From positions 1-46,738 of the forward strand of contig JADYYK010000176.1 in the NCBI GenBank assembly GCA_020853705.1: 46,738 nt of DNA, read 5' to 3'. The stretch is from Deltaproteobacteria bacterium. Lineage in GTDB: Bacteria; Myxococcota_A; Polyangia; Haliangiales; JADYYK01. Of this stretch, positions 1 to 6,540 are shown piece after piece. The number at the start of each line of letters is the position of its first letter. The first letter of the stretch is position 1. Position numbers and translations under genes: made by a program. A model generated the notes under the pieces. It searched no databases. It had not been told where the DNA came from and was given only the letters and a program-made list of their open reading frames with translations.

Positions 1-527
1 CGGTGCAGCTGCTGGCGCGCCTCGCGCAGCAGCGCCCGGGTCGCGGGGGTGAGTTCGAAGCTGACCAGGGTCAGGACCTCCGCGGGGTCGGGGGTGTCGT
101 CGGGGTCGGCGCCGAGGACGTGGCCGGCGACCAGGCGCTCGACCTCGCGCGCGGTGCAGCCGGCGGCGCGCTCCAGCCAGGTCAGCTCGTTCGCGGGCGT
201 GACCACGCGCGTGAGCTCGCGGACCACCGAGTAGCCGACCACCCCCGCGGCCAGCGCAGCCCGGGTGCGTGGCAGCGTGGTCAGCGCCTCGACCACGCGC
301 ACGCGCTCGTAGGCCAGGCGCGGAGGCAGCTGCAGCCGCGCCTCGGCGTACTCATGGACCGACGCGAACCCGAGCGCCTGGTGCACGCCCAGCGCGCGCG
401 CGTCGAGCAGCGCCGCGACCTCCTCGGCCTCGGCGCGCTTGCGCCGCTCGACCGCCTGGACGACCCGGCCGTCCGCATGCTGGATCTCGCTCGCCGCCCC
501 CATCTTCTCCACCTGCACCTGCGTCAT
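1..527 (-). CDS. HNH endonuclease family protein, DUF222-like N-terminal part (partial)
   Basis: The gene reads leftward from an ATG at 527-525, with AGGAGG about 7 bases upstream, and runs off the left edge of the window; about 175 residues are visible. The visible part has the alpha-helical pattern of the DUF222-like domain that precedes an HNH nuclease domain in many myxobacterial proteins: a segment DARALGVHQALGFASVHEYA near residues 42-61, then repeated helices with LPRTRAAL, VRELTRVVTP and TAREVERLV. The HNH motif would lie outside the window, so nuclease activity is inferred from the family only. Such genes are often multicopy and their role is unknown. The frame stays open with no stop, so nothing suggests decay in the visible part. 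Confidence 0.8.
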   Translation of the reverse strand, partial: MTQVQVEKMGAASEIQHADGRVVQAVERRKRAEAEEVAALLDARALGVHQALGFASVHEYAEARLQLPPRLAYERVRVVEALTTLPRTRAALAAGVVGYSVVRELTRVVTPANELTWLERAAGCTAREVERLVAGHVLGADPDDTPDPAEVLTLVSFELTPATRALLREARQQLH

Positions 528-994
528 CCCCGCCTCCTGGCTCGTGTGCGCATCTCCTTCGTACCATGCAGATCTGGGCCGCTCTGGCGGCGCCCTGGTG
601 CGACGGAGCGCGCCGCTGACGCGAAAATCGACCGACCGGGTTGCCGCCGCGTCCAGGCGCGAGCTGGTGACGCGCTGGGGGCATCCCAGGACGCGGCTCG
701 GCCTCGGCGCAAGGCGCGCCTGTTGATGGTGTCAACAAGAATATGCAAAAAAGACCGCATGCTCTGCATGGATCGCGACGCTGCGTGCTCGCGGTGGCGG
801 CACGAGCGGGGCCGCGTCAGGCGCGGCGGCACAGTGGGCTCTGCTCCGGCCCGCCGCCGCGGAGCCCGTCGCCCGCGGCGTCACCGAGAGGTGGCAGCCG
901 TGAGAGAGCAGGTCCAGGTCGGGGGCGCGAGGGCGACCGGCTCCACGCGATCTCGGCGTTGACGGACGAGGCCCGAAGGTGGCACTCCTGCGGG
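528..994. other. Intergenic region between divergent genes
   Basis: This is the longest stretch without a convincing gene (467 bases). The open frames across it have arginine- and proline-rich shadow composition and no family resemblance. It holds one AT-rich island at about 721-750, including a perfect inverted repeat, and otherwise shows only the usual high-GC background. It should contain the promoters of both the leftward HNH gene and the rightward ExoX-like gene, but I cannot place a convincing -35/-10 pair. Confidence 0.6.
721..737. promoter_or_regulatory. Inverted repeat TGTTGA-N5-TCAACA, possible operator
   Basis: A perfect 6-base inverted repeat with a 5-base spacer lies in the AT-rich island between two divergent genes. 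Size and spacing suit a dimeric helix-turn-helix regulator. No regulator gene lies next to it, and a second copy of the exact site was not seen in the window. A regulatory role is inferred from position and symmetry only. Confidence 0.3.
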
Positions 995-1447
995 GTGAGC
1001 GAACAAGCATATCCAGTCACTGTGGGTGTCCGCCGGGCGGACGGGTCGGTCGAGCAGGTGCGCGTCGGTACCGCGGTGCGGGCCGGGGACGGCTTCCGGC
1101 TGACCCTGGGCGAGCTGTCGATCGGCGGCACCGCCGAGGCCGCGCCGGTGCGGCGCGCGGCGCCGGCGGCCGGCTCCGAGGCCGGCGGCGGCGGCGCGGG
1201 CGGCATGGTGTTCCCGCCCTACGGACGCAGCAAGGGCCAGCCCGTCGCGGGGGCCTCGGCGCAGGACCTGGAGTTCTACGCCAGCGGGTGCCGGCGCAGC
1301 CTGGCCGACCCGGCCAAGTCGCGCTGGCACGACAAGGAGCGCGTGCTGCTGGCGGCCATCGAGGCCGAGATGGCCCGGCAGCGTGGCGGAGGCGGCTTCG
1401 ACGACGACGCCCCACCGCCCCGCAGCGACGACGACATGCCGTTCTGA
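995..1447 (+). CDS. Small protein with ExoX-like C-terminal domain and SSB-like acidic tip
   Basis: This 150-residue protein starts at a GTG (995); upstream in-frame codons give implausible sequence. Residues about 7-46 look like a small beta-rich domain, followed by an Ala/Gly linker. Residues 74-130 (PYGRSKGQPVAG onward, then LEFYASGCRRSL and HDKERVLLAAIEAEM) match the pattern of the ExoX-like C-terminal or DUF3820-type domain found in exonuclease X relatives. The protein ends in an acidic stretch closing with DDDMPF, which closely resembles the DDDIPF tip by which single-stranded-DNA-binding protein recruits repair enzymes. There is no OB-fold, so this is not SSB itself. A role in DNA repair or replication is inferred from these two parts; the domain name is from memory of the pattern. 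Confidence 0.65.
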   Translation: MSEQAYPVTVGVRRADGSVEQVRVGTAVRAGDGFRLTLGELSIGGTAEAAPVRRAAPAAGSEAGGGGAGGMVFPPYGRSKGQPVAGASAQDLEFYASGCRRSLADPAKSRWHDKERVLLAAIEAEMARQRGGGGFDDDAPPPRSDDDMPF

Positions 1448-1512
1448 AGCCCGCGAGAGCACCGGGGTTTTCGGGGGTGTAATCGCGCGGGCGGGGCTGC
1501 GTCTGCAGGGGC

Positions 1513-4038
1513 ATGACGCCCCACTCGGCCACCCACTCTCACGCTCTCGATCACACGGACACGCACGCGCGCGCGCACCAGCACGCGCACCCGCACCAGC
1601 ACGAGCACGAGCACGAGCACGAGCACCAGCACGAGCACCAGCACGAGCACCAGCACCAGCACGCGCACGGCCACGGTGCACCCCGCAGTCACCCGCACCC
1701 AGGGGGACCCCTCGCAGGTGGCTCCCGGATCGATCCGGTGTGCGGCATGACGGTCGATCCCGCGACCGCGGCCGCCAGCCTCGAGCATGGCGGGACCACC
1801 TACTCGTTCTGCAGCGCGAGCTGCGCGCGCAAGTTCAGCGCCGAGCCGGAGCGCTACCTCCGCCCGCCCGTCGAGGCGGGCCAGGCCCCGCCCGCTGCGC
1901 GGCCTGCGCAGCCGGCGCCGCAGCCGGCCGCGGGCGGCAAGTACACCTGCCCGATGCACCCCGAGATCGTCAGCGACGGTCCCGGCAGCTGCCCGCTGTG
2001 CGGGATGGCGCTGGAGCCCGTCCTGGTGACGCGCGACGCCGCACCCGACCCCGAGCTGATCAACATGACGCGACGCCTGCGGGTGAGCGTGCTGCTCACG
2101 CTGCCCTTGCTGCTGCTGACGATGGCGGACATGGTCCTCGGCCGCAGCCTGGTGAGCGGCTCGACCGGGCTGTGGCTCGGGCTCGGGCTGGCGACGCCGG
2201 TGGTGCTGTGGGGTGGCTGGCCGTTCTTCCAGCGCGGCTGGGCTTCGATCGTGAATCGGCACCTCAACATGTTCACGCTGATCGCGCTGGGTACCGCTGC
2301 GGCGTGGGGCTACAGCGTGGTCGCGACCCTGTGGCCGGGCCTGCTGCCGCATGCGTTCTCGCACGGCGGGGCGCCGCCGGTGTACTTCGAGGCTGCGGCG
2401 GTCATCGTCACCCTGGTGCTGGTCGGCCAGGTGCTGGAGCTGCGCGCACGCAGCTCGACCTCGTCGGCCATCCGCGCGCTGCTCGAGCTGGCGCCGAGGA
2501 CGGCGCGGCGCATCGACCCCGATGGCAGCGAGGCCGACGTCGCCTTGGAGCTGATCCGCGTGGGCGACCGCCTGCGCGTGCGGCCCGGCGAGAAGCTGCC
2601 GGTCGACGGCCTGGTGGTCGAGGGCCGCAGCACGGTCGACGAGGCCATGGTCACCGGGGAGCCCGTCCCGGTCGAGAAGACGCCTGGCGCACAGGTCACT
2701 GGCGGCACCGTCAACGGCACCGGTGCGCTGATCATGGAGGCCCAGCGCGTCGGCAGCGACACCCTGCTGGCGCGCATCGTCGACATGGTCGGCCAGGCCC
2801 AGCGCACCCGCGCGCCGATCCAGCGCCTGGCCGATGTGGTCTCGGCCTGGTTCGTGCCGGCCGTCGTCCTGGTCGCGGTCGCCACCTTCGTGGCCTGGGC
2901 CATCGGCGGACCCGAGCCGCGCCTGGCCTATGCGCTGGTCAACGCGGTCGCCGTGCTCATCATCGCGTGCCCGTGCGCGCTGGGGCTGGCGACGCCGATG
3001 TCGATCATGGTCGGCACCGGCCGTGGCGCGCAGGCCGGCGTGCTGATCAAGAACGCCGAGGCGCTGGAGGTGCTGGAGCAGGTCGATACCCTGGTGGTCG
3101 ACAAGACCGGCACGCTGACCGAGGGCAGGCCGCGCCTGACCACGGTGTTCACGCTGCCCGGGATCGACGAGGCCGAGCTGCTGACGCTGGTGGCCAGCCT
3201 GGAGCAGGGCAGCGAGCACCCGCTGGCGGCTGCCATCGTGGCCGGTGCCCGCGCGCGCGGCCTGGTGCTGAGTCAGGCCACCGGGTTCGAGTCGCCGACC
3301 GGCAAGGGGGTCGTCGGCCAGGTGCGCGGGCGCCGCGTGGCGCTGGGCAACCGCGGTCTCCACGGTGAGCTGTCGCTGGTGTCGCGCACGCTGGAGCCGC
3401 GCGCCGAGGAGCTGCGCCGGGGCGGACAGACCGCGATGCTGGTGGCGCTCGACGGCCAGCCGGCCGGCCTCATCGGGGTCTCCGATCCGATCAAGGCGAC
3501 CAGCGCCGAGGCCATCCAGGCGCTGCGCGCGGAGGGGCTGCGCGTCGTCATGATGACCGGCGACAGCCGGCAGACCGCGGACGCCGTGGCGCGCAGCCTG
3601 GGCATCGACGAGGTCATCGCCGAGGTGCTGCCCGAGGGCAAGGCGGCGGCGGTCAAGGCGCTGCAGGCGGCGGGGCGCAAGGTCGCGATGGCGGGTGACG
3701 GGGTCAACGACGCTCCCGCGCTGGCGCAGGCCGAGGTCGGCATCGCGATGGGCACCGGCACCGACGTCGCCATCGAGAGCGCGGGGGTCACGCTGGTCAA
3801 GGGCGACCTGCGCGGGATCACGCGGGCGCGCCGGCTCAGCCGCGCCACCATGAAGAACATCCGGCACAACCTGTTCTTCGCCTTCGTCTACAACCTGCTC
3901 GGCGTGCCGGTCGCGGCGGGCCTCCTGTATCCGCTGTTCGGCTGGCTGCTCAGCCCGATGCTGGCCAGCGCGGCGATGAGCCTGAGCTCGGTGTCGGTGA
4001 TCGGAAATGCGCTGCGGCTGCGCAAGACGGCCCTGTAG
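1513..4038 (+). CDS. copA: Copper/silver-translocating P1B-type ATPase
   Basis: This 841-residue inner-membrane pump exports monovalent copper or silver with ATP. The N-terminus is extremely His-rich (residues 4-62). A YHS domain follows (DPVCGM at 74-79, two further Cys near 100-104), then a heavy-metal-binding domain (YTCPMHPE at 144-151, CPLCGM at 160-165) in place of the usual HMA domains. The ATPase core has TGE at 381-383, the transmembrane CPC metal site at 486-488, DKTGT at 530-534, the P1B-type HP pair at 569-570 and GDGVND at 728-733. The YN pair (793-794) and MSLSS (822-826) in the last helices fit copper or silver specificity. No strong ribosome site precedes the ATG. A CorE-like sigma factor follows, which supports a copper role. 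Confidence 0.93.
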   Translation: MTPHSATHSHALDHTDTHARAHQHAHPHQHEHEHEHEHQHEHQHEHQHQHAHGHGAPRSHPHPGGPLAGGSRIDPVCGMTVDPATAAASLEHGGTTYSFCSASCARKFSAEPERYLRPPVEAGQAPPAARPAQPAPQPAAGGKYTCPMHPEIVSDGPGSCPLCGMALEPVLVTRDAAPDPELINMTRRLRVSVLLTLPLLLLTMADMVLGRSLVSGSTGLWLGLGLATPVVLWGGWPFFQRGWASIVNRHLNMFTLIALGTAAAWGYSVVATLWPGLLPHAFSHGGAPPVYFEAAAVIVTLVLVGQVLELRARSSTSSAIRALLELAPRTARRIDPDGSEADVALELIRVGDRLRVRPGEKLPVDGLVVEGRSTVDEAMVTGEPVPVEKTPGAQVTGGTVNGTGALIMEAQRVGSDTLLARIVDMVGQAQRTRAPIQRLADVVSAWFVPAVVLVAVATFVAWAIGGPEPRLAYALVNAVAVLIIACPCALGLATPMSIMVGTGRGAQAGVLIKNAEALEVLEQVDTLVVDKTGTLTEGRPRLTTVFTLPGIDEAELLTLVASLEQGSEHPLAAAIVAGARARGLVLSQATGFESPTGKGVVGQVRGRRVALGNRGLHGELSLVSRTLEPRAEELRRGGQTAMLVALDGQPAGLIGVSDPIKATSAEAIQALRAEGLRVVMMTGDSRQTADAVARSLGIDEVIAEVLPEGKAAAVKALQAAGRKVAMAGDGVNDAPALAQAEVGIAMGTGTDVAIESAGVTLVKGDLRGITRARRLSRATMKNIRHNLFFAFVYNLLGVPVAAGLLYPLFGWLLSPMLASAAMSLSSVSVIGNALRLRKTAL
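1570..1674 (+). repeat. Hexamer-type repeat coding for the His/Glu-rich tail of CopA
   Basis: Imperfect tandem units of CACGAG and CACCAG alternate over about 100 bases and encode alternating His-Glu and His-Gln residues (about residues 20-54 of the pump). The unit size is two codons, so copy-number changes keep the frame. The tract is likely to vary in length between strains and would give a flexible metal-binding tail. Confidence 0.8.
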
Positions 4039-4063
4039 CGCAGAGCGGCCGTGTGAGGTCCCG

Positions 4064-4094
4064 TGTCGGTCCCGGATTGCATCCGGGGCCGACA
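4064..4094 (+). terminator. Hairpin between copA and the CorE-like gene
   Basis: TGTCGGTCCCGGAT and ATCCGGGGCCGACA form a 14-pair stem (one G-U wobble) around a TGC loop, 26 bases after the copA stop. A weak T-containing stretch follows, not a clean U-tract. It could end copA transcription, reduce read-through into the sigma gene, or act in the leader of the sigma gene, whose start lies 20 bases downstream. Confidence 0.6.
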
Positions 4095-4113
4095 TGTTTG
4101 CATTTAAGGAGTG

Positions 4114-4695
4114 ATGAGTACCGAGACTGACGAGGTCGCCCGCGCCACCACACCCGACGTGGTCGCCGTCCTGGTGGGCAACCACCGCGCGTTCCTCGCC
4201 TTCCTGCAGCGGCGCGTGGGCGATCGCGCGCTGGCCGAGGATCTCCTGCAGGAGGCCTTCGCGCGCGGCATCGACAAGCTGGACAGCCTGCGCGAGGGCG
4301 AGTCGGCGGTGGCGTGGTTCTATCGGCTGCTGCGCAACGCCGTCATCGATCACTACCGGCGCAACGCCAGCGCGCAGCGTGGGCTGGCGGCCCTGGCCAC
4401 CGAGCTGGAGGGCCAGGCCGAGCCGGGGCCCGAGCTGCGCGACGTGGTGTGCAGGTGTGTCGGCGAGCTGGCCGGCACCTTGAAGGCCGAGTATGCCAGC
4501 GCCATCCGGCGCATCGACGTCGAGGGTGTGGCGGTCAAGGACTATGCGACCGAGGCGGGGATCTCGCGGGAGAATGCGGCGGTGCGCGTGTTCCGGGCGC
4601 GCGATTCGCTGCGCAAACAGGTGGTGCGCGCGTGCGGCACCTGCGCCGAGCACGGCTGTCTGGACTGCACCTGCGGGATGGCCCGCACCAGCTGA
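4114..4695 (+). CDS. CorE-like ECF sigma factor with Cys-rich C-terminal domain
   Basis: This 193-residue protein has sigma region 2 at about residues 20-87 (AEDLLQEAF, then AWFYRLLRNAVIDHYRR) and region 4 at about 115-167 (ending RENAAVRVFRARDSLR). A short C-terminal cluster places Cys at 174, 177, 182, 185 and 187, and a CRC pair sits in the linker (113 and 115). This arrangement matches the CorE-like (ECF44) family, in which the Cys-rich tail senses copper or cadmium directly and no anti-sigma factor is needed. No anti-sigma gene is adjacent here. The start could be GTG 4111 or ATG 4114; AAGGAG is very close to both. Next to the copper ATPase it probably controls metal-resistance genes, perhaps including copA. 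Confidence 0.88.
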   Translation: MSTETDEVARATTPDVVAVLVGNHRAFLAFLQRRVGDRALAEDLLQEAFARGIDKLDSLREGESAVAWFYRLLRNAVIDHYRRNASAQRGLAALATELEGQAEPGPELRDVVCRCVGELAGTLKAEYASAIRRIDVEGVAVKDYATEAGISRENAAVRVFRARDSLRKQVVRACGTCAEHGCLDCTCGMARTS

Positions 4696-4699
4696 GGTG

Positions 4700-5161
4700 T
4701 CAGTGCTGCGCCAGCACGAGGGCGGGCACGTCGATGAACTGGGGCTGCGCGTGGTGCACGAAGGCGAGGCGGACCATCGTCTTCGGCTCGTGCACGGGGC
4801 GCCCGGTCGCGAACCAGTGGTCGCTGCCGGCCTGCAGGGTGAGCTGCTCGGGCGGCTGACCGGGCCGCTTCACCGTGAAGGTGACGCCGGAGATGGCTGA
4901 CGGTGGCAGCGGCTGGCGCGTGGCGTCGCTGACGTAGAGGCGGTGCCGCCCGGCGTGGTCGATGACCACCTCGGTGTGCAGATCGCCGAACATCTGCACC
5001 AGACCGCCCTGCTTGCCGGCATGGTCCTGGTGCGCTGCGACGACGGCGCTGCTGGCCTGGTGCTGGCGATGGTCGGCGGGGCGACCGCTGCAGCCCGCCA
5101 GGCCGAGGCCGGCGAGCGCGATGGTCAGGGTCAGGGGCGAGAGCTTGTGCATGTTCCTCAC
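4700..5161 (-). CDS. His-rich lipoprotein, probably metal-related
   Basis: This 153-residue protein starts at GTG 5161, with GGAGG six bases upstream; an internal ATG three codons later is an alternative. A lipoprotein signal ends in LAGC. The mature N-terminus is rich in His (about six between residues 31 and 48), followed by a compact beta-rich domain with LYVSDATRQPLP and GVTFTVKRPG, as in small periplasmic proteins found beside copper genes. It converges on the CorE-like sigma gene with only a 4-base gap. I do not recognise a named family; copper binding in the periplasm is inferred from His content and neighbours. Confidence 0.75.
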   Translation of the reverse strand: MRNMHKLSPLTLTIALAGLGLAGCSGRPADHRQHQASSAVVAAHQDHAGKQGGLVQMFGDLHTEVVIDHAGRHRLYVSDATRQPLPPSAISGVTFTVKRPGQPPEQLTLQAGSDHWFATGRPVHEPKTMVRLAFVHHAQPQFIDVPALVLAQH

Positions 5162-5214
5162 GGCGAACCTCCAGGACGAGTGGCGCGCCCGCAGCGCGCC
5201 TCCACAGCGGAGGT

Positions 5215-5245
5215 CGTTGCGGCGCGGTCACTGGCCGACGCAACG
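5215..5245. promoter_or_regulatory. Inverted repeat CGTTGCG-N17-CGCAACG between divergent lipoprotein genes
   Basis: Two perfect 7-base half-sites separated by 17 bases lie in the 170-base region between the His-rich lipoprotein (leftward) and the IPT lipoprotein (rightward). They could form an operator or a weak hairpin. No function is known; in so GC-rich a sequence chance is possible. Confidence 0.25.
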
Positions 5246-5331
5246 CATGCGCCAGCATTACAGCTGCTGCGCGCATCCTCGCGGCGGGCTGTTCGTAGTC
5301 TCTGCGGCCGCTGTGGCCGCGGAGCCGCGCA

Positions 5332-6540
5332 ATGCGAAGGATCCTGATGGCCGCGCTGGCGATGAACCTGCTCGCCTGCGCCAGCAAGCTCGAGGGCCCC
5401 AGCCCCAAGGTGACCAGCGTCGCGCCGGCTCAGATCTGCACGGCGCAGCGCGCGGTCACCATCGTGGTCAGCGGCGAGGGCTTCTCGCCCGTGGTGGCTG
5501 ACGCGCTGACGTCGACGCCCAGGGTGCTGATGCCGACGGTGGCTCTGGTCAGCGCTCAGACCCCGACGCCGGTGCCGGCCGAAGGTGTGGCGCTGCCGGC
5601 CGGCACGCACGATGGTCGCTCGCTGTCGGTGACCATCCCGGCCATGCTGGTCGGTCCGCGCAGCGCCACCGAGGCCAGCGCGGTCTACGACCTCTCGGTC
5701 ACCAATCCCAACGGCAACGGAAACACCCTGGCGGGCGCCATCACCATCCTGCCGCCGCCGACGCTGACCGATGTGCGGCCAGTCGAGATCTGCAGCGAGA
5801 TCATGTCGACCCTGATGCTGACCGGGAGCAACTTCCGTCCCGGCGCCACGGTCACCATCGCGACCAGCCCGACCACCACCCTGGGCCCGCTGGGCATCAC
5901 GGTGTCGGGTGACGGCACCATGGCCACGGTGACGGTGCCGGCGGCTGCGCTCGCCAACGGCGGCCCCTACGAGGTCACCATCATCAATCCCGAGGCGGGC
6001 GGCTGCGCGGCGTCGAGGCCGATGGCGCTGACCGTCGAGCCGGCGCCGACCTTGACCAGCGTGATGCCCGGCACCGGCGCGGGGGGGCACCACGGTCAAC
6101 CTCGATCTGGTCGGCACGACGTTCCTGCCCGGGATGTCGGTGCGCCTGGAGGCGACGCCCGCGGTGAGCGCCAGCATGACGACCGTGGTCAGCCGCACCA
6201 GCGCCACCGCTGTGCTGGATCTGACCGGCGTCGCCGCCGGCACCTATGGCGTCACGGTCCAGAACGCCGACGGCTGCAGCTTCACGCTGCCCGGCGCCTT
6301 CGTGGTCACGCCGCCCAAGATCATCACCATCAGCGGCATCGACCCGCCCTTCGGATGCACCTGCGAGACCACCGCGGTCACCATCAAGGGCGCCGGCTTG
6401 GTGTCGACGCCGGTGGTGACCATGCGGCCAACCGGGATGCCGGCCGCGACCCCGGTCACCTTCCAGCGCGTCGCCTTCATCGACTCCGGCACGCTGACCG
6501 CGCTGGTGCCGGCCGGCATCACGCCGCTGGGCAGCCATGA
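5332..6540 (+). CDS. IPT/TIG-repeat surface lipoprotein, N-terminal part (frameshifted)
   Basis: The ATG at 5332 begins a lipoprotein signal with lipobox LLAC at about residues 13-16. Two to three IPT/TIG immunoglobulin-like repeats follow, with typical phrases such as VSGEGFSPV, YDLSVTNPNGNG and LTGSNFRPGATV. After the G7 tract at 6081-6087 this frame gives His/Arg-rich shadow sequence up to the stop at 6540; the genuine protein continues in the next frame (see 6134-8383). Removing one G would give a single protein of about 1016 residues ending at 8383. The product is expected at the outer membrane or cell surface. The frameshift may be real, phase-variable, or a sequencing error in a homopolymer. 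Confidence 0.75.
   Translation: MRRILMAALAMNLLACASKLEGPSPKVTSVAPAQICTAQRAVTIVVSGEGFSPVVADALTSTPRVLMPTVALVSAQTPTPVPAEGVALPAGTHDGRSLSVTIPAMLVGPRSATEASAVYDLSVTNPNGNGNTLAGAITILPPPTLTDVRPVEICSEIMSTLMLTGSNFRPGATVTIATSPTTTLGPLGITVSGDGTMATVTVPAAALANGGPYEVTIINPEAGGCAASRPMALTVEPAPTLTSVMPGTGAGGHHGQPRSGRHDVPARDVGAPGGDARGERQHDDRGQPHQRHRCAGSDRRRRRHLWRHGPERRRLQLHAARRLRGHAAQDHHHQRHRPALRMHLRDHRGHHQGRRLGVDAGGDHAANRDAGRDPGHLPARRLHRLRHADRAGAGRHHAAGQP
6081..6087 (+). other. G7 homopolymer at the frameshift site
   Basis: Seven consecutive G residues lie exactly where the IPT repeat sequence leaves frame 1 and resumes in frame 2 (GAGG then TTVNLDLVG). Six Gs would restore one open frame. Homopolymeric tracts of this kind are common sites of both sequencing error and slipped-strand phase variation. 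Confidence 0.8.

Noticed and set aside
1276..4653. Very long minus-strand open frame (1125 codons) opposite copA and the sigma gene
   Set aside because: Composition is Arg/His/Gln-rich with no family motifs, and it lies exactly antisense to two well-supported genes; a GC-codon shadow.
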